NCBI GenBank assembly: GCA_037044905.1
Contig: JBAOKB010000166.1
Coordinates: 62,001-126,000, forward strand
Direction of reading: 5' to 3'
Length of the DNA: 64,000 nt
From: Hortaea werneckii
Lineage: Eukaryota > Ascomycota > Dothideomycetes > Mycosphaerellales > Teratosphaeriaceae
This document shows, in pieces, positions 31,212-42,602 of the stretch; positions within the stretch are counted from its first letter, which is position 1; each line of letters opens with the position of its first letter. The notes beneath the pieces are model-generated. The model worked only from the letters and a program-made list of their open reading frames with translations, did not search any database and had not been told where the DNA came from. A program made the position numbers and the translations under genes.

Positions 31212-31682
31212 GTTCGCCTGTCTTGTATTGTGTTTTCATATGCAGACGATTCCCATCCAATGTAGTCGCTAGCGTCGCAGTGAAGCTCTGCGCGCCGGCC
31301 GCTGCCGGGACTAGAGCTGGATGAGGAAATTCAGCGGGCTGCGCGGCTTGGAGGTCTCACTTCGTCACAGGTTGACAATCTGGAAGGTAGAGAGCTCATC
31401 TTAAAGCTCAGGAAAATGTATAAGCTACAAGACTGGAAGATGAAAAGCATGTGATTTGTTTGAAATACCAAGCAGGCGATAATCGACGAATCTCTGGAGT
31501 GTGCAACATTCCGCAACTCACAACTGGAGCTCCGATTGCACGAAGATTGGGCACATCTACCAGCATTTATCTCACAGGGCCGCAAGCTGTTCATGCAAGC
31601 ACTATTTCAAAGCCTCAAATACCACGCTTATGTTGCCGGTGGCAATTTGTAGCCACTGAGAAGTCTTACATAGGCTTACACT
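31212..31682. other. Intergenic region upstream of CTNNBL1
   Basis: 470 bp containing the CTNNBL1 promoter and the 3' flank of the atypical SDR gene. No gene seen. Confidence 0.5.
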
Positions 31683-32483
31683 TCACTCATCATGGACATA
31701 TGCCATAAGCTCCCACTCTGCTGTTCCCTGCTGATACAGCTCCAGCGTCTTCTGCGCGATATTCGTCGGATTCGTCCCTTTGGCATCCGGCTTGACCACC
31801 TCCATGACTTTGATCAGCCCGAAATGGATGTCCTTGCCGAAGGCCTCATGGAAAGACATGACCATGTTCTGCTGGCTGGCTTTGACGGCAGAAAGGGACA
31901 GAAGGGCTGGAAGAGGCTTTTCCGCTAGCCATGTCCCGGTGACAAAGAAAGTCGGCTTGCTGAAATGACTCTGAAGAAGCAGAGGGATGCCCCATTGAGC
32001 TGTCACGTAGAGTGCGAGGTTCGTGGTCTGTCAAACATTTGAATCAGTACTGGTTGCTTCTTCTTTGCGGGGGAGCAACGTACGCGAAAATCCTCCACCA
32101 GCTCATCAACAGGCGCTGTAAGGGGATCAACGATATTGATCTGCGCAGCGTTGAAGAAGATGCCACCCAATGGACCCAGATTCTGAATTTCCTCAAGAGC
32201 CTTCTGGAGCGCGGAAAGGTCGCTGAGATCACAAGGTATGGAGATCACTTCGACGTTACTGGTCGCTGCCTTTCGGACTGCTTCACTCTCCTTCTGCAGA
32301 CGTGCCTCGTTGCGGGATACCATGACAATCTTGCTGAACGAGCCGGTGGCGGCAAACTCTATCGCAGTGGCGCTTCCAATGCCTGGGCCTATCGCAACAT
32401 CAGTCGTTCACTCTTTCGAAAACGATTTGCAAGCGTCACTTACCACTGCCGAGTACGACGAGGACATGCCCTGTTGACGACAT
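31683..32483 (-). CDS. Atypical short-chain dehydrogenase lacking the catalytic Ser-Tyr
   Basis: Three exons: 32444-32483, 32084-32388 and 31683-32027, with 55- and 56-nt introns. The total is exactly 230 codons. The start MSSTGHVLVVLGSG joins to PGIGSATAIEFAATGSF, giving a GSGPGIG cofactor loop. Other Rossmann features are VMVSRNEARL and IPCDLSDLSAL. The usual NNAG is FNAAQ. The region that should carry Ser and YxxxK reads FFVTGTWLAEK and LSLSAVKAS: Leu sits in the Tyr position and only the Lys remains. A conventional dehydrogenase mechanism is therefore doubtful. The fold can still bind NAD(P)H. The frame is intact. Function unknown. Confidence 0.8.
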
Positions 32484-33333
32484 CTTCGATCTGCTAGGAT
32501 GTTGTGAATGGTTGGAAGATCTGCCAAGTTTGACCTTGGAGGTAGTTGCCTGCGATAGAACGTTCTTATATCTGTCAGGTTGAGTACGCAGAGCACGTGA
32601 AAATTGTGCAAATCTGAAAGTGAGTATGAAGATGACGAATGATCTTCCAACGGATAGCCCAGACTATCCGGTTTCAGCATGATGACTGCTCATTCATTAT
32701 TGCAACTGAATTGCTGTTGATCAGCAGTTTGATTTCACGTGCGCGAGTCCATGTGAATGCGCGAAGACACCCGACAAGGTGCTCCAAATCCAGATCTCAC
32801 TCAGCTTGTGATTAGGCCGTGATTGCCCAGGCCGTCGCAGCACTTTGCCTGGTGCGCCTTGGCTCGTCACAATGCAATAGTCCACAGCAAGAGCATTGGC
32901 TTTGTGGCGTGTCGAATAGATCAATGCTTGGCCGAAAACGTACATGTACATAAGTAATCGACATGATGACTTGGCATCTGCATCTACATAAGCTCGCTGT
33001 CAACTGACACATACGGGAATCTCGCTGTCGAAGACCAATTTCAGCCATGAAATCTCTATACAGGTTTGTCAGCAGTCCGCACGCGCATCGTTTGGTCAAT
33101 GCCGTCGGCCGTAGAAGATTCAGGCTTATCCCCCACGTTGTAGTGTCTCCCTCGTCATCTATTGGTCCATATGAGAGCTCCTGCAATGACTTTGCGCTTG
33201 GGATGTACTATAGAATTTCACAGGTTGCGAGTCATACCTCCATGCAAGGCTCCTCCCCAAGAACCCTTCATACACAGTCCGTAAACTCCCTCATGGTCTA
33301 CGATCGTGCACCCAGTCCTTCGCCCGATGCAAT
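32484..33333. other. Intergenic region, 850 bp
   Basis: No gene supported. A plus-strand frame at 33047-33346 has poor composition and no motif. Confidence 0.45.
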
Positions 33334-33817
33334 TCAACCTTCCTGACCTTTCCCAGACTTCACTGCTCCGTCGCACCAATCCGCCATTTCATCTCGCAAC
33401 TCCCACAACCGAATGGTGGTCAATCGCCACTCTTCAAGCAAACGACCAGCGCCATCCTCCGGATTCTTCGTCTTCATGCCCGCTGCACGCACCTCTTCAG
33501 CACACCTCTCACGCAATGTCTCTTCCATGAAGCGCGAGATTTGCTGAATATGGGCTTGGATTTCAGCCACTTTGTCACCCTCCTTCTCCTCGAAGTCCTC
33601 AAGCTGAGATTTCAACTCGGCCTGGCTCCCATCGTCATTGGGATGGTCCTTAAGTTTGTCTTCGCAGAGCTGTACCTTGCGTCGCGCGCTATGCAAGTCA
33701 TGGAAAAGTTTTGCCAAGGGTCGCTTCTGCAGTTTGAATGCGGTTGTCAAGGTCCTCTTGAGCTTGCCTCCAAGATTCGATGAGGTCCTGCGGGAGCGCT
33801 TGCGGTGTCGTTGCCAT
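33334..33817 (-). CDS. Coiled-coil protein of about 160 residues
   Basis: The start MATTPQALPQDLIESWRQAQ leads into helices (EDLDNRIQTAEATLGK) and then, after a frame change, LFHDLHSARRKVQLCEDKL and QLEDFEEKEGDKVAEIQAHI. The tail is MADWCDGAVKSGKGQEG. One surplus base in the T4 run at 33709-33712 accounts for the break and makes the gene exactly 161 codons. Heptad-like Leu/Ile spacing predicts a coiled coil over about residues 20-120. No family is recognised, and no signal or membrane segment is present. Confidence 0.55.
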
Positions 33818-34187
33818 AGTGGATGATACAAGATGGCGATGTAGGATGACAGGATCCGCTGTCGTCTCTCAAAGGGCTTCTAGATGATCGTTTGCTGGTA
33901 TGACTCTGCCATGTCCAGTATTTGTTCGCGCTGAGTGGCATGGCAGTCATGGGTATCCCATCTGAAATGCGCTTGACAATCAAGATCATTGAAAGTTGTC
34001 TAGGTGGTTCAAGTGATTCGCAAAGCCAACCTTCCTTCGCTCTGATCACACCATTGACTCATCCGCGTTCCTATGCTGTATGATGACAAAGCTTGCACCG
34101 TGACAGACATGACACAGACTTCCGCAGATTCGTGAGAGCCCATCCAAATCCCCGTGACACACCTGCACGGATATGAGACCAGAGCCC
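33818..34187. other. Short intergenic region
   Basis: 370 bp between two minus-strand genes. Nothing recognisable. Confidence 0.4.
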
Positions 34188-35337
34188 CTACAGATGGAAA
34201 CCCGCCTGCTCCGCCGGCTCGCAAAACCGCCAGAGTCCCGCCTTCTCAGCTGCGGCCTTCACACTGTCCACTTCATCCATCTTCACAGCCCTGTTGATAT
34301 CTTCATATCGCACAGCCTTCTTTGCCTCGCCGTCCGCAGGCTGAGCACCAGGCTCGACAGTGCCTTCAGCAACGTCCCTCGCTCTACCTGCAGTCGTCCG
34401 ACGCTTCTGCCCTACATGCGCACGTGGGTGATACTGCTCCATGACGTGGACGTACAAGTCCTTGCTCACATTCTCTGCCAGCCAGCGAACTATGTGCTTC
34501 CCTTCTTCCTCGTGTCCGGGCATGACTAGATGACGTAGGAGGACTCCTTTTTTGGCTAGTCCGTCAGAGGTGAAGCTGAGGTCCCCGACTTGGTTGTGCA
34601 TCGCTTTAATACTTTCCATTGCCACATCGGCGTAGTTGTCTGCTTTCAGCAGTCGTTTGGAAGTTGCAGGGTCCCAGACTTTGAAATCAGCTAAGTAGAT
34701 GTCGACGAGGCCTTCCAATAGCTCAATGGAGGCCAGCGAATCGAACGAAGATGTATTGTAGACAATGGGGACACGGAGACCGAGATCCTTGGCGTGGAGG
34801 ATGCTGAGGACGACCTGTGGGACCACGTGCTCCGGCGTCACGAGGTTGATGTTGTGCACATTGCCGACTTGCTGGAGCTTCATGAACCATTCCCCTAGTT
34901 CCTCAGGAGAAAGAGAGAAGCCATTCTTCTGGTGGGCGATGTCATGGTTCTGACAAAAGACACATCTCAGATTACAGCCGGAGAAGAAAACGCTTCCGCT
35001 ACCGTGATGGCCTTGGAGACACGGCTCTTCGCCGAAAGTGAGGCGCAATGGTGTTGACGACGACATCGGAGCCGATTAAACAGGTTCCTCGTTTCTGGAA
35101 GCGGTTGACGCCACAGAGACGGGGGCAGAGGTTGCAATTGGACAGATGCGCATACGCCTCAGAACGCTTCTTCGATTCCTGGATGGATGTGAGAAGCTGG
35201 TATTTTGGCAGGTAATCGTCCAGCAGATATGGGGGTGAAAGGGCAGATTTTGGCGCACGAATGCGCGCGAAACTGGTCTAGCCTGGATTGAAGAGATGCC
35301 TCGCCGGGACAGTCGCCCGCGTGAAGATGGAAGCCAT
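34188..35337 (-). CDS. Radical-SAM protein, PflA-like family
   Basis: A predicted iron-sulfur enzyme of the group related to pyruvate formate-lyase-activating enzymes. The radical-SAM cluster motif CxxxCxxC is CNLRCVFC at the end of HHGSGSVFFSGCNLRCVFC. An extra Cys set upstream, CNLCPRLCGVNR, matches the N-terminal signature of this family. The frame breaks at 35035-35037, where one surplus base separates NTIAPHF from GEEPCLQGHHGSG. The N-terminus is uncertain. The likeliest ATG (35337, MASIFTRATVPARHLF, mitochondrial-like) is followed in frame by a TAG at 35278-35280 before the conserved region. This could be a substitution, a paired indel or an undetected intron. Substrate unknown. It is divergent from Nbp35. 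Confidence 0.78.
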
Positions 35338-35614
35338 GGTGTGCCATATGGTTGCTTGCAGTGTATCCTTGGTTGTGAAATCAGAAGGACATTATTGGAT
35401 ACCGGGGCTGCTCGAGAGTCGCATCTGAAGGTTCGGCCCTACGTGACGCAGTTGGTGGCAAATCCACGGTTTGCCCCACCGTACTTTTGATAAGCGATGC
35501 GATAACGGTCAGTCACGTCGAAGATTACCAAGCCAGCCAGCTAGCATAAAGTCACCTCCATAAAACTCTCTGTATGGGATCAACACCCACAACGTCTACC
35601 AAACAAGAGTCATC
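35338..35614. promoter_or_regulatory. Divergent promoter region, radical-SAM gene / Nbp35
   Basis: Only 277 bp separate the two starts, so both genes probably share regulatory sequence. The exact size depends on the uncertain start of the radical-SAM gene. No specific binding site is identified. Confidence 0.5.
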
Positions 35615-36626
35615 ATGGCGCCCTCACTTGAAGAGCCCATCCAGCCTGTAGATGACGCACTGGAATCGCACCTGAAGCAGGCGCCTGCGCTCGTCGCCCC
35701 GGAACCTGAACACTGTCCTGGTCCCGAGTCCACTCAAGCTGGTAAAGGTGATGCCTGTGCCGGGTGTCCTAACCAGTCAATATGCGCATCTACACCCAAG
35801 GGTCCCGACCCAGATATTCCCATCATAACCGAACGGCTCGCCGGTGTCAAGCATAAGATATTAGTTCTCAGTGGGAAAGGCGGAGTTGGAAAATCAACAT
35901 TCACAACCATGCTGGCGCATGCTTTTGCCGAGGATGTGAGTAAGACGGTGGGCATTATGGATACGGATATCTGTGGCCCGTCGATCCCCAAGATGATGGG
36001 CGTGGAAGAGGAAACGATCCACGTAAGCAGCACGGGTTGGGAGCCGGTATGGGTAGGTGACAACCTGGGAGTGATGAGTGTGCAGTTCATGCTGCCCAAC
36101 AGAGACGATGCGGTCATCTGGAGAGGACCGAAAAAGAACGGTCTGATCAAGCAATTCCTGAAAGATGTCGAGTGGGGCGAGATGGACTACCTGGTCGTAG
36201 ACACGCCACCTGGAACCTCAGACGAACATTTGTCTGTGAACAGCTACCTCAAAGAAAGTGGTGTTGATGGCGCCGTGTTGGTAACCACGCCCCAAGAGGT
36301 CTCTCTGCTGGACGTCAGAAAAGAGATCGACTTCTGCCGCAAAGCTGGCATCCCCATTTAGGTCTTGTGGAGAACATGAGCGGCTTCGTGTGCCCAAAGT
36401 GTACGCACACATCTGAGATCTTCAGAGCGACAACTGGAGGCGGCAGAAGATTGGCAAAGGAGACTGGTGTGCCGTTTTGGGAGCAGTGCCACTCGACAAC
36501 CGGATCGGCATGGCTTGTGACTATGGCGAGAGCTTCTTCGACAACTTTCCTGATTCGCCAACCTGTAAGGCGTTAAAGGAAGTTGTTGAAAGCGTGAAGG
36601 AGGTGATCGGGACCAAGTCAGAGTAA
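35615..36626 (+). CDS. NBP35: Cytosolic Fe-S cluster assembly factor Nbp35
   Basis: P-loop scaffold ATPase that forms a complex with Cfd1 to assemble 4Fe-4S clusters for cytosolic and nuclear proteins. The N-terminal cluster motif has the exact Nbp35 spacing C-x13-C-x2-C-x5-C (from CPGPESTQ to CAGCPNQSIC). Cfd1 lacks this motif. The Walker A motif is GKGGVGKST, followed by DTDICGPSIPKMMG and the DTPPGTSDEHL switch. The C-terminal bridging cluster motif is CPKC in MSGFVCPKC. Two bases are missing in T runs: 36357-36359 (restores GIPILGLVENMSGF) and 36475-36478 (restores VPFLGAVPLDNRIG). The total becomes exactly 338 codons, the usual size. The protein is essential in yeast, so consensus errors are the likely explanation. 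Confidence 0.96.
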
Positions 36627-37076
36627 AGGCTCTGTTGTCCACACATCGAGATACAGGTCTGAGTCATGCTTGACAGACAAGCCATATCTTGTGGTTAGTA
36701 CGGATGCATTCGGCGAAGTACCTTCGGTCTAGCTCGCCATATCAAACACTGCGATTTATTAGACTTCTTCAAGGCCCTGCCCAAGAATCTCTGTGCTAGA
36801 CTGAAGTGCATTGCGGTCCCTTGAAGGCCGCTCTTCGACTTTGCATATCTCTCAACACGGAAATCATGCGATCTGGATTGTTGGACATACGCAACGCAAA
36901 CGGACGAGGATAACCGATCATCGTCGCACAAGAAAAAGTTTTGACGGTGCTTGATCAAGCCATCTTTGTTTGTCGCAGATAATCCAGATTGTGAAAATCA
37001 CTCCCCAGTGTTCAAAAAGCGCAGCTGTGCCCCCAGCTTCCCTTGCCACACCATACATTACAACGGCAACACAACG
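36627..37076. other. Intergenic region
   Basis: 450 bp containing the 3' flank of NBP35 and the upstream region of a small coiled-coil gene. The frame of the latter is open upstream to 36951, but its composition there is unlike coding sequence. Confidence 0.4.
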
Positions 37077-37472
37077 ATGGAAGCTTCCGAACAACCCGAA
37101 AAGCCGCGGCCACGGACTTCCACCAAGGAGAGAAATCCACTCATTGACGGGCTTAACAATCTTATACTCTCGTTTAAGAACCTGGTCGAGAGCTTATCCC
37201 AGGCCGAAGCGAGTCTGCGTACCGAGAACAAAAGGCTACGCGAGGCATGGGACAGTCTGCGGAACGAGAGGGATAGCCTGCGTCAGGAAAGGGATAGTCT
37301 TCGTGACGAGAGGAACCGTCTGTCTACTGATAATGAAAAACTGCGCAAGGAACTGAAAGATCGCCCAATGTATGGTCAGATTAAGAGCACAGCGTCGAAC
37401 ACGGCGACAGCGGGTCGGGGGGATCATCGCAGGACTGGTAGAGGGCCTGAAAAACTCGCTCAAGATAAATAG
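37077..37472 (+). CDS. Small coiled-coil protein, 131 residues
   Basis: The start is set at MEASEQPEKPRPRTSTKERN. The centre is a long amphipathic helix with tandem seven-residue units DSLRNER / DSLRQER / DSLRDER, a textbook parallel coiled coil. A basic tail follows. An in-frame ATG at 36951 would add 42 residues without helix-like character. No family recognised. Fungal proteins of this kind are often orphan or lineage-specific. Confidence 0.5.
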   Translation: MEASEQPEKPRPRTSTKERNPLIDGLNNLILSFKNLVESLSQAEASLRTENKRLREAWDSLRNERDSLRQERDSLRDERNRLSTDNEKLRKELKDRPMYGQIKSTASNTATAGRGDHRRTGRGPEKLAQDK

Positions 37473-38040
37473 CACAAGAGGTTAGGCCATTTTTTGACAC
37501 AGGATGTGCCTGGTGTAGCTTGAATATGAGGAACTGAACAGCGATCTTCTATCGATGTCTTGATTGCTTGCTGAAATGATTGGCGTACGTTGTTCTCCAG
37601 CAGGGGACATATACTTGCGGCGGACATGTCGTGAACACTCTCGTCCGCGGGAGGGTAATTTTGTCGTTCTCGCCGCCGCCGCCGCCGACGATCCAAAAGG
37701 GGTGACCGGTAATCACCAGTGTTGTCATCAACATTCAGAAATTCCACTGTCCGTAAAATCCAATGATGCCACCCAGGAGCGTGGTGACTCGACAAGACAA
37801 AGAATCAGCAAGTTTGGGATAGACGAAAAGGAACCTCAAGGACTCATAAGCTTCCGCTCGTACAACCCGTGAAGGCTAACCGAGCGTGTAAAATTAATCT
37901 AATGTATTCCCACTCCAACCAACGCCATCGCTAAAACCAGACCCCACAAAGGCACTCATAAGTCTGAACATCATCAAAGCCAAGGAAGGCCCCTGACGGA
38001 CACTCAATGAGGCCCATATGTACAGAAACAAGATCCTGCC
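37473..38040. other. Intergenic region
   Basis: About 570 bp between convergent genes. It contains a GCCGCC tract near 37671-37687. No gene seen. Confidence 0.4.
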
Positions 38041-40247
38041 TTAATCCAAACTCTCCTTGAAAGGCGTAGTAAGCGGACTCCTCCTCGCAGGACTGCCCGC
38101 TCGACTCCGGCCAAGACTCGGCGCGAGACGCTCTTTACTCTCCGTCCTGACAACCAACCCGCCTCGTTCAAAGGGGGTGATACCGAGCCCTCGCCAGCCC
38201 ACAGCGCTATTGACGGCATCGAAATAGCCCCCTTTGCTCTTAGGAGAAGATCGCGAGTAATCTGGCGAAAGAGCTCGGTGAGGTGTCGCCCATCCTGATG
38301 ATCGACCGTTCCTGGCGTTATCAGTGCTGGGGGAGCCAGAATTGTGTTCGCCATCGGAGGAAGAGGAAGCGATGTCATTCAGTTCGAAGTCGTCCTCGCC
38401 GCCTTCTTCGATCACGCGGTCATACATGGGTTCAGCCGTATTCGCTCCCCACAGCTTCCCAGCGAGACCGGCTAAACCGCCTGTCCGTCGCTTACCGCCC
38501 CCGCGAGGCGAGGCGGGGTTTCTACCAACTAGAACCCAGAAGCTTCTGATGGAGGGCATGTCGGCGCTCCTTGCCGCACACGAGGTAGACGGCCAGGATC
38601 AGTATCAACATGAAGATGAGTAGACCAGGTATGCGTTTGGAGTAGTCACTGCTCAGTATACGGTCATGCCAGTCCTGCTGGTGTTCCGGATTGCTGCTGC
38701 CACTGCTATCGCCGACGGGCGGAAGACCAGGTGCACCGCTCGCGTACTGGAAATCCTTCGGGAGGTCGGAGGAGCCTGGTATATTGCTGCCGAAGCCGAC
38801 AGCGGAGAGCGCTACGTTGGAATCCGCAGGTGGCATCTGCGAAGAGGCGTAAGGACCATCTTGCCGAGAGTCCAGGAGACTTCGGTGCCGTCGACTTTGT
38901 CGACAGCCTGGAACGGGTCGAGGAAGCCACGGTCTTTCGCATTGTCCACAATGTCCCCAGTCTTGTTTTTGACATCGCTATGTTGCTCTTCAAGCCCGAC
39001 TCGCGGTACTCCAATGCCGTCGTGTAGCATATTGATCAGCCATGAGGCTTTGAAGCAGACCTCCTCCACGGTCTGCTCGTCGACCTTTTTACCCCATTTT
39101 TGCTGACCGACGTCTGCGAGTATATCGTCCCAATCGCGCGAACAGAACTCAGTGACTTGGCTTTGATATGTGTGGAAATCATAAGCCTGATCTTTATGTG
39201 CCATTGCAAACACTTCATGAGTTGTATGCCAGTATTCCGACACCCCAACAAAGTGATTGACAGCAAAGTCAATGGCCGGAGTATGCTGGCCGTGAAGAAG
39301 GCAAGGCGGGTCGTCGCAAGGAACATCCTTTTCAAGCAATGGGAACGTACGCTTCAAGCATTCGGTGAATTTTCCGGTGCCAACAAGGTGCGGCGTGTGG
39401 TGTGCCACTTTTGAACCATCGACGGAGATCTCGTGGCCGGCTTGGTCGAGTGACAGGCCAACAGGCAGACAAGGGTCCGGCACCTCCTTCTGCCCCTCCG
39501 GATATGACTCCAGCAAACTCTCGACGTATCGTCTCCGAGCCTCATTGGCTCCAAATCCAAGCCAGGTAGTCACGAAGACCCGGTACTCGGCACTTTCTCC
39601 ATTCACCCTCCTCAGACGCAACAGCTTTAGATCATCCGCGTGCTTTTCGCTCTCCGTCGCGTTCGGCGCAAAAGCAATCTGCGCGGACGCACCGCCCATA
39701 TCCAGAAACCCGTATGTATTGTGCTGTCCACCATGATCGAGCTCTTGTGGTCTGTCAAACCCTCCTAAGAGATAGTTCGCAGCGATCCATCCGTAAAGGC
39801 CCTCGGTCTCGCCTGGTATGACTTGAATGTGTAGCCCGCAATCCGGCAATTGAAATCGTGTCTCTTTCTGCAAGTATAAACATACATTGTCCAAACTTCT
39901 TCCCTCTGGTTGTTCGGAAGCAGCCTCATACCTGCCGTCGCCAGCAGGAAAATGGGTGTGTCCTCCACTTCATCCTTGGGCACAATACTCAATGCAAAGT
40001 CAACGAGCTCTTTCAAGTGCTCCGAGCCCACCGCCTCGGGCTTCACCCCAAATGTCGATATCCCCGGATGGACCTTCTTCCGCCATGATTTCTTCGTCTT
40101 GACCGAAGGTAGATGGGACAACCTCTCCGGATCATCAATTTCCGCCGCCTTGCTCTTTGCCGCATTCGCCTTGAGCCATTCGTAGACGTAGACTCGACTC
40201 CCCGAAGATCCGGCATCAATCACCGCGCCATACTGATGTTTGCCCAT
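38041..40247 (-). CDS. YND1: Golgi apyrase (GDA1/CD39 family), Ynd1-like
   Basis: Nucleoside di-/triphosphatase that removes nucleotides released during Golgi glycosylation. Apyrase conserved regions are all present: DAGSSGSRVYVY (residues 11-22), FLLATAGMRLL, LYGWIAANYLLGG and GFLDMGGASAQIAF. Unlike Gda1, it has a C-terminal span (IPGLLIFMLILILAVYLVC) followed by a cytosolic tail, as in Ynd1. Three single-base breaks interrupt it: a T lost at 39893-39895 (restores EEVLDNVCLYLQKETR), a T lost at 38851-38852 (restores LGKMVLYASSQMPPADS), and a surplus G at 38535-38537 just after the membrane segment. Net length is exactly 736 codons. Confidence 0.93.
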
Positions 40248-40940
40248 CTTTTTCCTTCACTGCCCCGAATCTCGCAATGCGTTCGTTATCGTGTGGTGTC
40301 CTGCCGCCCTTTCGCTGCCACCGCGCATTGTTCGTCGCCACTCAGACTGTCTCTCCCACCAAGTTGAAGCCCAAAACGAAAGCCAATGTGTTGTCCTTGT
40401 TGACATGTAAAGCAGCATTGGTTGCCGTAGAGAGGGGAAAACCAAAAGGTCCACGCAATCAAGGGACCGGGTTCTTGAAAGATCGGCATGCATGAAACAG
40501 GGCTGAAGCAGCGCGTGCTGATTGGTGCGCATTTCGAGATCAGCAGCTCGAGCAACGTTGACAGAAAGCATAAACTGGTTCGCCAAGGGAGTCTTCTATG
40601 CACTGCACTACATTTCCACTGTCAAAGAATGAACATTGGACATTGGAGTGGGATATTGAAAGCAACTATGTGAATGAGGCGAAGGGTTGTAATGAATTGG
40701 ACTGTAATGCTACCAAATGCTATCCGCTAAATCACTGTAAAGCAATCCCGCTGTATACGCTTCAGAAGAGTGCCATCGCCTTTGCTATGCTATGTACGCA
40801 ATCCAAATCGCAGCACAAAGGGACACACATGCTAACGCTCTATTGCCAGAAAAAGAGCCAACTCCCTTCAAGAATGTTCATTACAACTCATTCGCCACCA
40901 ACGTTCCTCAGCTAATCATCAGCACGCCGGCTCAGTTCAC
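40248..40940. other. Intergenic region, 690 bp
   Basis: Contains the promoter of the apyrase gene and the 3' flank of the GH72 gene. No gene supported. Confidence 0.4.
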
Positions 40941-42602
40941 TCACAGAGCGAAAGCGACGGCGCCAATGGCAGCAGCCAACCCAGCACTGCTCGCCATCTT
41001 ACCGTCGACGCGGAAAGCTGTGCCTTGGGACTCCGTCGAGCTAGCCGCTGAGCCAGAGCTAGTGGCGGTGCTGCTCTCATCCGACGAGCCGCTTCCCGTA
41101 GACGTGCTGCTACCACCGCTAGTGTTGCTTGCCTCGCTCCCGCTGCTAGTCTGCGTGCTGCTGGAACCACCATTGCCTCCGCTTGAGCTGCTAGTCGCGG
41201 TCTGGCTGGAAGCGGCGCCAGTAGAAAGACCACTACCGCCATTGCCACCAGAGCCTGGAGCATTCGCACCTTCCACCGGGTTGATTTGAAGACCAGAGAT
41301 CTTGCCACCGTTGGTGGCGTAGACGGTGGCACCAACGCTCGTCTGCGTGACGCTGACGATAGAGCCGGTCGGCGCATTGTCCACACCGTTGGAGATGAGG
41401 TCCGCGACGCCGTCCGGCTGAGAGGGGATGTCGAAGGTGGTGGAGAAGGCGTCGGACGAGATGAGCGATGCGTCGCACTGGGGAGCCTCGAGGGAGGTCG
41501 CCGTGTCGTTCTGCGACTGCAGCAGGGTGGTGTTGAGCTTAGCGTACTGCGAGCTCAGGTTCTCAAAGTCGGTGGTGAGTTGGGCGTTGCCGTCGGATGT
41601 GGTGTTGACCAAGCCGTATCCGTTGGACTCCTGCGTCCACTCGTACACCAGACCACCAGAAAGCACGGTCATCCTCGGGCCGTAGAGGGCCTGCACCTCG
41701 TCGAACACACGAGGGGTCACCTGGATGCATCCGTACTCGGAGAAGAAGACCGGGATCGTGGTGTTGGAGAACATGCTGACTAGCTCGTCATATCCGGATG
41801 TCTGGAAGGTTGCATCGCCGCCGCACCAGGAGTAAGAGTTCAAACCGAAGAAGTCAGACCTGCTGTCGCTATCTCCGTTGTCGCTGTTGTCGCACTGCAG
41901 GTACGCCCAGGTATCCTCAAGCACGTCTCTCACATCAGCTGCCGAGTAGCCAACAGGGATCTCACGGTCCGCGTTCTGTGCAATGTACTGCTTCATGTCC
42001 CTCTGCACCGCTCGGATGTACTGTGGGTTGTCAGACGCGGTTGGGATGTCATTGATGATCTCATTTCCAGCAAAGAACCCGAGTGTGTTCGGGTAGGATT
42101 TGAAAGCCTCGATGACGGTGAAATATGCGTGAGATACTCGCTGGTGTACGTGGAAGCGGGGTCGTCACGGTTAATGGCACCGTTGTCCAAAGGCGAGTTC
42201 ACATCGATGATCATGTAGATGCCGACGCTGTTGAAGATGCTGGCGCATTCGTCATGGTTCAGGTCGGGGTCAGGTTGTATGAGCGAATCGTGTTAACCCC
42301 CATGTTCTGCATGAGGGCCGCATCACGACGGCACTCGTCCGCGTTGGACAAGGGTCGCCATTGCCAGTGCCGACAGCTGCACTTCCACCAGGCTGATAAT
42401 CGACGCCAACGATCACAAATCGTTCATCCGTCTTCGTATCAATGAATTCCTGCTCTTGAACCTTGATCGGATTTGCGGCGAGCGCAGTCGAGCTGAGGAG
42501 GGCCAGGGAGGACGCGAGGAAGCTGGTGACCTTGGAAGGCAGTCAGCGGAATGATTCCATACGATGTGCTCGGCTGAGAGAAGCGAAGCATACCGGTGCC
42601 AT
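40941..42602 (-). CDS. GH72 1,3-beta-glucanosyltransferase, Gas/Gel type, GPI-anchored
   Basis: Cell-wall enzyme that cleaves and re-ligates beta-1,3-glucan. The first coding exon is only 9 nt (ATG GCA CCG, 42594-42602), followed by a 63-nt intron. Exon 2 then gives the signal peptide (VTSFLASSLALLSSTALA). The catalytic acid/base Glu lies in FFAGNEIIND and the nucleophile in VFFSEYGC. No complete CBM43 follows. Instead there is a Ser/Gly-rich tail and a hydrophobic C-terminus (MASSAGLAAAIGAVAFAL), as expected for GPI attachment. Three bases are missing: 42121-42123 (restores THIFTVIEAFKSYPN), 42265-42268 (NLTPDLNHDECA) and 42350-42351 (GDPLSNADECRR). With them the product is exactly 533 residues. 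Confidence 0.93.
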
